In this document: one piece after another, positions 16,104 to 25,009 of the stretch
How the letters are laid out: each line of letters opens with the position of its first letter
Numbering within the stretch: the first letter of the stretch is position 1
DNA from: Opitutales bacterium
GTDB taxonomy: Bacteria > Verrucomicrobiota > Verrucomicrobiia > Opitutales > UBA2987
Reading direction: 5' to 3'
DNA: 64,000 nt
NCBI GenBank assembly: GCA_021772515.1
Contig: JAJFLU010000052.1
Coordinates: forward strand, 62,001-126,000
Notes under the pieces: generated by a model
Told to the model about the DNA's origin: nothing
The model's database searches: none
What the model saw: only the letters and a program-made list of their open reading frames with translations
Program-made: the position numbers and the translations under genes

Positions 16104-19100
16104 TTAGTTGGTCGTTTGTAATAATTGATATTTTCTTACAAAGGATGAATGTTTCTGGGCATATTCTCTATGGGAAACTCGAAATGGAGGCATCTGCCCC
16201 ATAAGTGGAGGTATCTCGCCATTGATAGGTTTGATTTGCTCAAACCAGGCTTCCTTTACATCGTAGAGCGGGTCATAATTTCGCGCGAGATCGGCATACA
16301 GGGCCTCACCTTCCTCATCCCCCAAGGAATGCGATGCCGCCATCTGCCAAAACCATAGATTGCGATTGAGCTGCCGGTTGGGATTAAAAAAGTGGGGGTT
16401 GGCATCATAAAGCCCCTTAAAATGCCTCAAAGCATCTTCGGTGAACCCGCAGACCGCCAAGGTTGCGGCCCGGAAATACATTTCCCATATATTATTGGAA
16501 AGAAGTCTGTCAGCTTTTCTGATTTCGGACCTTGCATGGTCTGGAAACCCGAACCACCACAGTGCAAAAGCGTTGGAAACCTGGACAAGCGGGGTTGCTT
16601 TTCCCGAGGATAGCGCTCTTTCCACAGTTTGAATGGCCGCATCAGGCTCTCCTCGAATCATTTCGCAATGGGCCTTTAAATTGTGGGAAAAAGAAACAGA
16701 ATTCCCTCGTTTGATTTCCTCATCGAGCAATTTTTCCGCTTCCAGAATTTGATGATCGTGGAAATGCCTGCTATCGGGATCAAAGAAATAGCATACCGAA
16801 CTGAGGAGGCCGCGCGCGTATTCGCTGAGAAGCCCAGTGGAGGCGTTCTTTGCACCGAATTCTTCCCTCAAAGTAGCCAATCCATCTTTTTCGCAATGAT
16901 TTCTGCCGAGGCCCGATGCCATTTCAATGGCCAAAGTCCGAGTCATGCCCGGACCCGAATTCATTATGCCATTTCTAAAGGTTTCCAATGCTTCTTCGGG
17001 CTGATCTATCCAATTTTGCAGTCGCCCCAAAATAAGCCACGTATCCGGCTTGCTCAGGCCATTGGCTATCTCCTCTTCCATGCGGAAGGCCAGCTCTCCG
17101 AGATTTGATAAGAATTCACCGTGGGGCCTACAATATTGAAGAACTCCACCTTCAAAGGCTGTATAATCTGTCGCGAGAGAAGTAATCACGCCTTTGGTAC
17201 TATAACCGGTTTCATTTAACTTACAAACGATCTGAACAGGTTTCTTCAGATTTCCGCGCCGGAGCATGGACCGGGCATAGGAATCGATATACGAAAGCGA
17301 TGCCCGCTCCCCTTGTAAATCTCGCTCGAAGTAATCAGCCGCCTTTGACCAATTACCGGTTTCGTCAATCGCCTGGGCCATCATACAGAATCGGTCTTTA
17401 GCCAATGGATTTTTTGAATATACTTGTTCCGCAATCTCCTCGGCTTCACTGATATTTCCCAAAAAAACGAGACTCCGAAGGTAAAGGCGCGAAATCAAGG
17501 GCGATGATGAGGGACTCAGGTTATGGCGAATCAATCCATCGATTACGGTGGAAGCAAATTTCTGCCTGGCGCCTTTCACTGGGGAATCGGGCATGTCTCC
17601 GCATTGGAGCATCGACGAATATAGATTCTCCAAAAGTTGCTCCAAACGAACAGGGCTGCCGCTAAGTTCCTCTACCGTTTTGACACATTCTTCGGGCAAC
17701 CAAGGATATTTCTCCATTGCCCCAACAAGTTTTCCGGACCAATCCGGTTCAAAATATGCAATAAGATATTCAGGGAAGAGCCTTTTCAGTTGTTTCCGAA
17801 ACGAATCACCTTCAATCAGATTACACACGGAACCGGTGTCCGATCCGAAAAAATATTCCATCGCCTCCAGAAGTGCAGAGCCGAAAGATGGGCTTTGAAA
17901 CAGCGCTCTCTTCGCCAAGCTCAAAACAATTTCTGGCCGCAAATTTTGCCGATCATACCGTCCGTTTCTACACAGTCCCGCATGGGGGCGGTAAATTTTT
18001 TTCCAAAAAATCGATTCTTTCAGCTTTTTTTGGTCAGGATTGAAAAATCCACCTAAGGAATGGATTAATCTTTCCCACTGAGATGCCGCTGAGAAATTGT
18101 CTAGCAAATCGTTGTTGTTAGCAGGTATTTCCTTCGGCGCTAAAACCGTGTTCCGGGCGTTTTTACACAATACCGTGATCAGCCATTGGAGGCTCTCACG
18201 AATCGATTTTGACCTTTTTCCAAGGCTAAATTCAGCCTCTCCCAGTGAAATACCGGCGCCAGCAAAACTAAACGGTGAACAGGCTGTGGGTTCAAAATGA
18301 TAGGCGGGGACACCCCTCCATTTCGCCAAAAGGCTCAAATAAAGGGATTGCTGGGGGTCGGAAACCGCTATCACCCAAGCGGGATAGCGAAATAGTCTTT
18401 GACATACTTTTGAGTCATTTAAATTGCCGAAGGAGGACAGATCGAGGAAATCGACCATGCCCGTTTTTTTCAATGGCTCGCGGAGATGAGAAATATTCCT
18501 GGAAAATTCAAAAATTACATCCTCCTCTTGCTCGTCTGTCTTTGATTCCGTTTCACCGGAAGAATGTTTCCGCTTTGTTTCGTAAATGATGAGAGTGCTT
18601 TCCCTCGATTTTTCTATTTGGAGGTCGCGTTCGGAGTATTCCACAATGGGAGGTAAAAACAGGAAATGACTCAAGAAATACTCCTGAAGAGAAGCCGATA
18701 GCGGAGTGGAGATTTCATCGGGGAGTCTATCGGTCAAGAGTGTGGAAACGCCGCCCCGCTGGCATATTTCCAGTTGCCCGGAAAAGTCCTCGGCAGTGGA
18801 ATCCACAGCTTGAATAACCTTGGCCCCGGAAGGCTGATTCTCATTGAGCAGGGGATTTTTAGACGGATGGGAAAAGCTCAGGAAAACCGTATTTTCAACA
18901 AATGTTTGAAACTCCTCATCATCTGCTTCTGGATATGGCCTCATTGCCAATCCCGGCGCATGTTGCTGGATCAAGTTATCGATTCGCAGGCGTCGCTTTT
19001 TCGTAATTTCGGACGAAAAATAGAGCGATGCGGCCTTTTCCTGAGCGAGCCACCAGATGAATTTCCGCCAACAGGGAAAGGTGGATTCAGTCAACGATTC

Positions 19101-19187
19101 AGCCTGGATTAGTAATTTCAATTGCACATCCACATGATTTAAAAACGGTACACAGGAAAACAACCCTGCGTTTAGATAACGGAACAA
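16104..19187 (-). CDS. Large TPR-like protein of unknown function at the head of the sugar cluster
   Basis: I do not recognise this 1027-residue protein as a named family. It has no signal peptide or membrane segment. The C-terminal half (about 590-1000) contains helical repeats of TPR type, for example around DETGNWSKAADYFERDL and MIRGEPDAAIQTVERALSSG. The N-terminal half has charged stretches and a segment WRGVPAYHFEPTACSPFSFAGAG that could belong to a glycosyltransferase-like fold, but this is weak. The start is uncertain: TTG at 19187 is the longest choice, and GTG codons near residues 19 and 21 are alternatives. The PhyH gene follows 7 bp downstream. Confidence 0.7.
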   Translation of the reverse strand: MFRYLNAGLFSCVPFLNHVDVQLKLLIQAESLTESTFPCWRKFIWWLAQEKAASLYFSSEITKKRRLRIDNLIQQHAPGLAMRPYPEADDEEFQTFVENTVFLSFSHPSKNPLLNENQPSGAKVIQAVDSTAEDFSGQLEICQRGGVSTLLTDRLPDEISTPLSASLQEYFLSHFLFLPPIVEYSERDLQIEKSRESTLIIYETKRKHSSGETESKTDEQEEDVIFEFSRNISHLREPLKKTGMVDFLDLSSFGNLNDSKVCQRLFRYPAWVIAVSDPQQSLYLSLLAKWRGVPAYHFEPTACSPFSFAGAGISLGEAEFSLGKRSKSIRESLQWLITVLCKNARNTVLAPKEIPANNNDLLDNFSAASQWERLIHSLGGFFNPDQKKLKESIFWKKIYRPHAGLCRNGRYDRQNLRPEIVLSLAKRALFQSPSFGSALLEAMEYFFGSDTGSVCNLIEGDSFRKQLKRLFPEYLIAYFEPDWSGKLVGAMEKYPWLPEECVKTVEELSGSPVRLEQLLENLYSSMLQCGDMPDSPVKGARQKFASTVIDGLIRHNLSPSSSPLISRLYLRSLVFLGNISEAEEIAEQVYSKNPLAKDRFCMMAQAIDETGNWSKAADYFERDLQGERASLSYIDSYARSMLRRGNLKKPVQIVCKLNETGYSTKGVITSLATDYTAFEGGVLQYCRPHGEFLSNLGELAFRMEEEIANGLSKPDTWLILGRLQNWIDQPEEALETFRNGIMNSGPGMTRTLAIEMASGLGRNHCEKDGLATLREEFGAKNASTGLLSEYARGLLSSVCYFFDPDSRHFHDHQILEAEKLLDEEIKRGNSVSFSHNLKAHCEMIRGEPDAAIQTVERALSSGKATPLVQVSNAFALWWFGFPDHARSEIRKADRLLSNNIWEMYFRAATLAVCGFTEDALRHFKGLYDANPHFFNPNRQLNRNLWFWQMAASHSLGDEEGEALYADLARNYDPLYDVKEAWFEQIKPINGEIPPLMGQMPPFRVSHREYAQKHSSFVRKYQLLQTTN

Positions 19188-19464
19188 TACCAGATTCTTA
19201 ACGGAAATGGTGCATTTTCCAATTTCTCAGCCATCAGAATTGCCCTTTCGCAGGGCGTCGCCCGATAACACGAAAAACTATTTAATAAAAGAGCCTGAAA
19301 ACCGACTTACGTTTTACTTGAGGGTCTATTGAGATAAAGATGCCCACAAGAATTCTCTCCACCAAATACGGAATAATATAAATATCAGAACCAATAGTGC
19401 CCACCTAGTCGCTTTCAGGTATGATATTATTAAAGCCATTCATTGATTAAAGATAAATTCGTTT

Positions 19465-21780
19465 ATGAAATTCGCAAAAGTACTCATTGTCGAAGACGAT
19501 GTGCCTTCGGAGATTTTGATACGAAGAACGCTGACTGACCAAGGTTTTTCCATTACCGGAAGAGCCGCGAATGGTGTTGAAGCGGTGTCGATGGCATTGG
19601 AAAATCCGCCCGATATTATTTTGATGGATATAAACATCGATGGGGATCTCGATGGAGTGGAAACCGTCGAGATAATTCATCAATCCACCCATATTCCGGT
19701 AATCTATCTGACCGGGCATTCGGACCATGAAACTATCGAGCGAGCAAAAAAGACCGCTCCCTCCGCCTTTTTGCTGAAACCCTTTTCCAAACGGGATCTG
19801 GCCGTCACAATCGAGATGGCATTATATAAAAGCGAATTGGAGCGAAAACTGAAGGAAAGTGAATACCGTCTCTCTACAATTCTTGCCACAATTTCCAGTG
19901 GCGTATTATCCATCGACCTCGAAGGCGGCGTCCAGTATATGAATCCCGGCGCTGAAATATTCACCGGTTACACCTTCGAAAGAGCACAGGGAAAAGCGAT
20001 CGATGATTTGATCGAGTTGTGTGACTGCCAATCGGATAAATTGATAAAGATTCCCCATTTTTTCCTATCCGAGGATGAATCCGTTCCTACCACAAACCAG
20101 CCCGTGCGATTGACATCCGCCGCGAGCGAAAACCGCATTGTGAATATCGCCATGACCGCGATTCGCGAGCCCGCCGGTAATATTCAGGGGTTCGTCCTCG
20201 TTTTGAGAGATATGACCGAACAATATGAATCGGAAAACCGGATCAAGTTAATGGCCGCCGCGTTGGAAAGTATCGAGGATATTGTGATGATAACCGGGGC
20301 GCGTCGGGTTGGAGAAGGTCCTGAGATCGCCTATGTAAACAATGGTTTTGAAAATATATCGGGATGGTGCCACGAGGAGGTTGTCGGGCAAAGTATTCAG
20401 GTTTTGGAAGGAGAAAATACCGTCCCCCCGCTCAACCGGATAGTAGAGGAATGTATTAAAAAAGGCCGAAAGCATCAAACAGAGGTTATAATACGCAAAA
20501 GAAACGGTGAGGATATTCTAACCCAATGGCAAATTTCCGAGGTTTACGACCGCTTTGATAAATTGTCTCACCTGGTTTTTATTATCAGGGATATTTCTGG
20601 GCTGAGACATCTTGAGGATAACTTGCGCCAATCTCAAAAACTTGAGGCCGTAGGGCAATTAGCGGGGGGAATCGCCCATGATTTTAATAATCTGCTTTCG
20701 GTTATTAATTCTTATTCTGATCTTCTTTCGCTTAAATTGGATGAGGAGGATCCCAACCTGAAATATATTCAGCAAATACGGACCGCCGGCAACAAAGGCG
20801 CCGATCTGGTTGCAAGACTCATGACGTTCAGCCGCAGGGAATCGGCCGACCCGAAGGACATAGATTTGTCCGTTATCACCCAAGAAATTCGCGGTATGTT
20901 GACACGGGTGATTCGCGAGGATATCAGGTTGATGACCCACTTTGATTCGGATCTCAGAAAAGTGCGGGCCGATCATGGGCAAATTGAGCAAATTCTCCTC
21001 AACCTATGTGTCAATGCTAGGGACGCCATGCCCGAAGGAGGCGAAATAACAATCTCAATCAAAAACAAAAAAGTCTCTATTCCCCACAGGGCGGAAAGTC
21101 GGCTGATCGCTCCCGGAAACTACGTCTGCCTGACTGTTGAAGATAAGGGAGAAGGCATGACCGAGGAGGTCAAAAAGAATATATTCAACCCCTTTTTCAC
21201 AACCAAAGAAGTTGGAAAAGGGACCGGTTTGGGTTTATCAACCGTTTACGGAATTATCAATCAATGTGGAGGCTTCATAGAGGTTTCATCCACCTTGGGC
21301 ATTGGAACATTTTTTCACTTGCACTTCCCGGCAGTTGAAGTGGAAACCCTATCTCAAATACCAGAAGAAAAAGACGAATCTGTCTCCAATGGCACGGAAC
21401 GCATACTCGTAGTCGAGGACGATGCAACTTTTGCCGACTGCATATCCGGGCTCCTAAGCTTGCACGGATACGATGTCCATACGGCAAGGGATGGGGAGGA
21501 GGCCATCAACGAGTTTTCCGATAGAATCGGCGACTTCAATTTATTGATTACCGATATCGTGCTGCCAAAAGTTCCCGGTCGCGAAGTTGCCGCACGCCTT
21601 ACCGCCAAAAATCCCTCCCTGAAGCTTTTGTTTATGACCGGCTACGATGACGAATTGGGAGCCGAGTTAGCGCTATCGGATGAGTCGGCCATCATGCAAA
21701 AACCTTTTTCACTTATCACGGTATTGGGAAAAGTACGGGGGATTCTGGATGAAACACCGCTCGCCCTTCAAGTTTGCTGA
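19465..21780 (+). CDS. Hybrid histidine kinase REC-PAS-PAS-HisKA-HATPase-REC
   Basis: Cytoplasmic sensor kinase of 771 residues with receivers at both ends. REC1 (1-120) has acidic residues 11-12, phospho-acceptor Asp55 and Lys105. Two PAS domains follow (about 135-250 and 260-385). HisKA carries the phospho-site in GGIAHDFNNLL (His405). The ATPase domain has NLCVNARDAMPEGG and GTGLGLSTVYG. REC2 (646-771) has Asp697. No membrane segment is visible, so the input is soluble or comes through REC1 phosphotransfer. It stands alone on the plus strand, divergent from the 1027-residue gene. The partner is unknown; the motility genes downstream are candidates. Confidence 0.92.
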   Translation: MKFAKVLIVEDDVPSEILIRRTLTDQGFSITGRAANGVEAVSMALENPPDIILMDINIDGDLDGVETVEIIHQSTHIPVIYLTGHSDHETIERAKKTAPSAFLLKPFSKRDLAVTIEMALYKSELERKLKESEYRLSTILATISSGVLSIDLEGGVQYMNPGAEIFTGYTFERAQGKAIDDLIELCDCQSDKLIKIPHFFLSEDESVPTTNQPVRLTSAASENRIVNIAMTAIREPAGNIQGFVLVLRDMTEQYESENRIKLMAAALESIEDIVMITGARRVGEGPEIAYVNNGFENISGWCHEEVVGQSIQVLEGENTVPPLNRIVEECIKKGRKHQTEVIIRKRNGEDILTQWQISEVYDRFDKLSHLVFIIRDISGLRHLEDNLRQSQKLEAVGQLAGGIAHDFNNLLSVINSYSDLLSLKLDEEDPNLKYIQQIRTAGNKGADLVARLMTFSRRESADPKDIDLSVITQEIRGMLTRVIREDIRLMTHFDSDLRKVRADHGQIEQILLNLCVNARDAMPEGGEITISIKNKKVSIPHRAESRLIAPGNYVCLTVEDKGEGMTEEVKKNIFNPFFTTKEVGKGTGLGLSTVYGIINQCGGFIEVSSTLGIGTFFHLHFPAVEVETLSQIPEEKDESVSNGTERILVVEDDATFADCISGLLSLHGYDVHTARDGEEAINEFSDRIGDFNLLITDIVLPKVPGREVAARLTAKNPSLKLLFMTGYDDELGAELALSDESAIMQKPFSLITVLGKVRGILDETPLALQVC

Positions 21781-21800
21781 AGAATCCGGGGTGGTAATAC

Positions 21801-22118
21801 TCAGTCGCGCAGCCTGCTATAAGCTACACTAAAAGGATACAATTCCGCCTTCATAACCCCTCCCGCTACCGTGGGATCTTCATTCATTATTAGCTCGGCC
21901 TCCTCTTTGGAATTCGCCCTGAAGACAACGATACCGAAGCAGGATTCATCGACATTCTGAGTCCGTCCGGCTAAAAGCACCACTCCGCTTTCAGTCTTTT
22001 CTTTAATGTAGGCAACATGTTTCTCCAATAAATTAGCTTCCTCTGGAGTTGGCCCCTCAGTCAGTATTTCAAGGCGGACGAGTTTCAAGTGATAAATAAA
22101 TTGTAGTTGTTCACTCAT
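21801..22118 (-). CDS. YciI family protein
   Basis: Small protein of 105 residues with the YciI dimeric alpha/beta layout: HVAYIKEKTESGVVLLAGR, then FGIVVFRANSKEEAELIMNEDP and the closing VKAELYPF. A His near residue 39 and the Asp of the NEDP motif are the usual conserved pair. YciI-like domains are ferredoxin-like; most have no proven activity. It converges on the histidine kinase with a 20-bp gap. Start ATG 22118. Confidence 0.8.
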   Translation of the reverse strand: MSEQLQFIYHLKLVRLEILTEGPTPEEANLLEKHVAYIKEKTESGVVLLAGRTQNVDESCFGIVVFRANSKEEAELIMNEDPTVAGGVMKAELYPFSVAYSRLRD

Positions 22119-22222
22119 CCAATTGTTTTCTTATCAACAGGTTCCAGTTAGGAAGATTTGCTGTGAGGCAAAAGGGGGACTTGAATTTACGGAAGTCTCC
22201 CGTATAATAGTACTTATCAAAG

Positions 22223-22435
22223 ATGGATCATGAAACAACTACAACCGTGAAAAACCCGTTTTCTCAAATAGCGATGATTGTATTCGCTCTGGTCTCCCTG
22301 GCCCATTTCCTCAGGCTCGTGTTGGGTTGGGGAATTGCCTTCAACGGGCTGCCGCTTCCCACATGGGTCAGCCTCGTTGTATGCCTGCTGGCTGCCGGGC
22401 TTTCCTTTGGCCTCTTCCGGGAATTGCGGAAATAA
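22223..22435 (+). CDS. Small hydrophobic membrane protein
   Basis: Seventy residues with two predicted membrane helices (about 15-33 and 42-62) separated by GIAFNGLPLPTW. Similar short two-helix proteins are widespread and uncharacterised. The ATG is preceded by AAAGATGG with no strong ribosome site. The frame is plausible because it lies alone between two real genes and has a clean amphipathic/hydrophobic pattern. Function unknown. Confidence 0.6.
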   Translation: MDHETTTTVKNPFSQIAMIVFALVSLAHFLRLVLGWGIAFNGLPLPTWVSLVVCLLAAGLSFGLFRELRK

Positions 22436-22436
22436 G

Positions 22437-22471
22437 GCCAAGGCCAAAATTTTGCAGACTCCTGCCTTGGC
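22437..22471. other. Inverted repeat between convergent genes
   Basis: GCCAAGGC (22437-22444) and GCCTTGGC (22464-22471) form an 8-bp stem with a 19-base loop between the small membrane protein and the sigma gene. There is no T-run, so a terminator role is only possible. Confidence 0.3.
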
Positions 22472-22479
22472 TAGAGCGA

Positions 22480-23289
22480 TCAGTAGTTAATTTTGCGATT
22501 CAGGTAGAGCCGTAAAGATTTTAATGCCTGTGATCGCAGTTGGGAAACCCTGGCTTCGCTGACGCCGAGAATATTTCCGATTTCAGCCAATCGCATACCT
22601 TCATAATAGTAAAATGCGAGGACCATTTTTTGGCGACTGGGAAGTTTCTCAATTTTCTCGTTAATGATCACGGTAAGTTCCTCCTGTTCGAGCATTTCAT
22701 GGCAAGGGATCAAACGGTCATCGGCTACCAAATCGTGCAAATTGAGTTCATCGGCATCCCGCGTTTTGTCTAGGAAAACCATACTACAGGGTTGGGTGTT
22801 GGCCCGCATCTTCCGATACTTTTGGGGGGTCAATCCCATTTCTTCGCGAATCTCCTCGTCGGATGGTGCGCGACCGTGCTTTTGCTCAAGTATTTCAACT
22901 GTTTTATTGAGCTTGCGGTAGTTGCTGCGAGCCGATCTCGGCATAATATCCAGCTTCCGTAATTCATCCAGAATGGCGCCCCGAACCCTTATTGACGCAT
23001 AGGTTTCAAAACAAAATCCACGTGAAGGATCAAATCGCTCAATAGCTGATACCAGACCTACTACGCCTGCGCTGTGCAACTCCTCGCAATCGGCATGGGA
23101 GGGTAAATTGGGTCGCATTTTCGCCACGATCACCTTGACCAGCGATAAATGTTTATGGACCATATCGGACATGTATTGCTCTGCCGTGCTATTGGACTTG
23201 GCGCAGGACCTGACTTTTACGGCAACATTGGGGTCTTCTTTTTCCGTAGTTTCTTTAACTTGAATTTCGGTAGAGGATTGAAATTTCAT
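22480..23289 (-). CDS. fliA: Flagellar RNA polymerase sigma-28 factor (FliA/WhiG family)
   Basis: Sigma-70 family protein of 269 residues lacking region 1, as in FliA. Region 2 runs from HLSLVKVIVAKMRP to YASIRVRGAILDELRKLD. Region 3 has RKLNKTVEILEQKHGRAPSDEEI. Region 4 ends with the helix-turn-helix LAEIGNILGVSEARVSQLRSQALK. FliA transcribes late flagellar genes, and several matches to its promoter consensus lie in this window (fliD, cheX and weaker ones). An N-terminal extension of about 35 charged residues is longer than in enteric FliA. Start ATG 23289. Confidence 0.9.
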   Translation of the reverse strand: MKFQSSTEIQVKETTEKEDPNVAVKVRSCAKSNSTAEQYMSDMVHKHLSLVKVIVAKMRPNLPSHADCEELHSAGVVGLVSAIERFDPSRGFCFETYASIRVRGAILDELRKLDIMPRSARSNYRKLNKTVEILEQKHGRAPSDEEIREEMGLTPQKYRKMRANTQPCSMVFLDKTRDADELNLHDLVADDRLIPCHEMLEQEELTVIINEKIEKLPSRQKMVLAFYYYEGMRLAEIGNILGVSEARVSQLRSQALKSLRLYLNRKINY

Positions 23290-23511
23290 TTAAGAGGTAG
23301 CTGTATTGAGGGTTATTTTTTACTGAGTGATGTTTTGATCTTGTAAAGCACCCCATATGCCAGTTGTTGTTCGATTACCTCTAATCCTAATTTAATTTTT
23401 GTTTTTAATATTTAACTATCTAAATACCATTTAGTTAGAAATTTTCAAAAATTAATGAAAATATTTCAAATTTTGCTTAACATTCTTAAAGACTTTAAAA
23501 AAGTGATGAGT

Positions 23512-23526
23512 GGGAAAAATTTTCCC
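23512..23526. promoter_or_regulatory. Palindrome GGGAAAAATTTTCCC (copy 1)
   Basis: A perfect palindrome around a central A. Its core GGAAAAATTTTCC recurs at 23675-23693. It may be an operator upstream of the sigma-28 gene. Confidence 0.4.
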
Positions 23527-23674
23527 TATGCCCTTTGAAGCCTCGACCACTGAAATTTCCAGAGGGCAAATATTTCCAAGCTGTTTCTTACGAAAAGGAT
23601 ACTCATCTAAAAACCTGTCAATATGCCTGTATTTCACGGATTTTTTTCAATAAAATCCAAATACCATAGGTTAG

Positions 23675-23693
23675 GGTGGAAAAATTTTCCACC
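23675..23693. promoter_or_regulatory. Palindrome with core GGAAAAATTTTCC (copy 2)
   Basis: Nine-base perfect arms around a central A (GGTGGAAAA / TTTTCCACC). It is centred 165 bases from the first copy and shares its 13-base core. Confidence 0.4.
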
Positions 23694-23804
23694 TTTTCAA
23701 AATCCACTTTTCCAATCACCCTCGAAATCGAAATTCTCGATCCCCTTGGAATGGGCTATGGGTTAACGACTATTCGCCAGAGGCTCTATTTGCTGGCACA
23801 GCCG

Positions 23805-23819
23805 CCTGCCACAGGCAGG
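23805..23819. repeat. Short hairpin CCTGCC-ACA-GGCAGG
   Basis: A six-base perfect stem with a three-base loop, flanked by an A-run on the plus strand. The A-run is on the wrong side for a terminator of the neighbouring minus-strand gene. Confidence 0.35.
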
Positions 23820-23842
23820 ATCCAAAAAAAAATTCGACTGGC

Positions 23843-23869
23843 AAGAAAACAGGCCTGAAGGAAGGCCTA
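23843..23869 (-). terminator. Intrinsic terminator of the REC-REC-STAS gene
   Basis: On the minus strand AGGCCT, a six-base loop and AGGCCT (23868-23851) are followed by GTTTTCTT. The hairpin overlaps the stop codon of the response regulator gene. Confidence 0.55.
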
Positions 23870-24997
23870 GACTTTTACCGGAGTTTGCTTGGCGTCCTCG
23901 ATACTTTCGTGGAACACCCAATCCTTGGTTTCCTCGAATCCCCGGCATTCCAAGGCGACATCGTTGTTTGCCACCAAAGAGTAGCTCAAAGTCAATTCCC
24001 GGCAGTTCTGCTTGGTCTGCACGAGCAGTTTAATAAGAGACATATTCACATTTTTGAGGGCATGAGCATCGAAAATGACTTTGTAGTAGCCATTGTCCAC
24101 CGCATCGGAAATTTTTTCCTTGAGGTAACTGGATACCTCATTGATCTGAGCGCTATTCGAGGATTCAGGCAAACTAATGAGAAGGTAGTCCTCCTCGAAC
24201 GAAAAATATTTCTCGGAAGTATCCAGGTTGATTGCTTTGGCAATCTTCGATTCCAGTTCGGGAAAATCAATCGGCTTGGTTACAATGGAGGAGAAACCGA
24301 GCTGCTGAGCCTGCTGTTGTTCCGCCAGGGCAGTCTTTACCGCCAGGCCGAAGACCGGAATGTATTTGGTTTTCACGTTTGCGCGTAATAATCGGTAGAG
24401 AGTCGCGGCAGCATTGTCTTCAAGGGTGAGACTCACCACAATCAGATCTGGCTGCTTCCCGTTGCAAATATCAATGGCCTCACCAGATGAATTGGCTCCC
24501 AGAATGGTCCAGGGCGTATTGGCTAATCCTTGTTTTATCTGTTCGATGATAACAGGTTTGTCTTCAACAATCAGAATTTCGCAGTTATCGGACATGCCCT
24601 TCTGCTTGACATTGGATTCACCCAGAGGCCTGAGGTCGATTATTCTGGCAACCTTGTCGGTGAGGACATCTTCCTTGAAGGGCTTTACGATATAATCACG
24701 AATTCCCAGTTTGGCTATTTTCAATACCATCTCACGGCCAGCTTCCGCCGTAAGCATGACTACCGGTGTGCCCTTCAGCACTGGGTCCGCCTTTAGTTTG
24801 GTGAGCATTTCCACCCCATCCATGACTGGCATGGTTACATCCAGTAAAATGATGTCGGGGTTTTCCTTGCTGGCTGCGGCAAGCCCTTCCACCCCATTGG
24901 CTGCTTCAACAAGATCACATTCAAATTGCTTGAACGCTTTTTTTACGATAATTCGCACCGCCCGCGAATCATCCACTGTCAATATTTTCAAGGCCAT
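23867..24997 (-). CDS. Response regulator REC-pseudoREC with C-terminal STAS-like domain
   Basis: 376 residues in three parts. REC1 (1-120) is complete: Asp9/10, phospho-acceptor Asp53, the Thr of MLTAEAG, and Lys104 in VKPF. A second receiver-like domain (about 136-255) has Ser in place of the phospho-Asp (LIVVSLTLED), so it is probably a non-phosphorylated pseudo-receiver. The last 110 residues (YFSFEEDYLLISLP to ESIEDAKQ) read like a STAS/anti-anti-sigma fold. It starts 12 bp after the CheX gene with TTAGGAG upstream of ATG 24997. The pairing with CheX suggests chemotaxis or motility output. The exact partner is unknown. Confidence 0.8.
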   Translation of the reverse strand: MALKILTVDDSRAVRIIVKKAFKQFECDLVEAANGVEGLAAASKENPDIILLDVTMPVMDGVEMLTKLKADPVLKGTPVVMLTAEAGREMVLKIAKLGIRDYIVKPFKEDVLTDKVARIIDLRPLGESNVKQKGMSDNCEILIVEDKPVIIEQIKQGLANTPWTILGANSSGEAIDICNGKQPDLIVVSLTLEDNAAATLYRLLRANVKTKYIPVFGLAVKTALAEQQQAQQLGFSSIVTKPIDFPELESKIAKAINLDTSEKYFSFEEDYLLISLPESSNSAQINEVSSYLKEKISDAVDNGYYKVIFDAHALKNVNMSLIKLLVQTKQNCRELTLSYSLVANNDVALECRGFEETKDWVFHESIEDAKQTPVKV

Positions 24998-25009
24998 GAT
25001 ATTTTACTC

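Larger units (their letters stand above)
23290..23866. other. 577-bp non-coding stretch with paired palindromes
   Basis: This AT-rich interval separates the sigma-28 gene from the REC-REC-STAS gene, both on the minus strand. It contains two related palindromes, a short hairpin and a terminator, listed separately. The only sizeable frame (23676-23858, plus) has no ribosome site and runs through the hairpin, so I do not call it. The region probably holds the sigma gene promoter, which I cannot place. Confidence 0.6.

Noticed and set aside
23676-23858. 60-codon plus-strand frame with a GMGYGLTTIRQRL stretch resembling a histidine-kinase ATPase end
   Set aside because: There is no kinase sequence around it, no ribosome site, and it runs through a hairpin and terminator. 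Probably chance; at most a decayed fragment.
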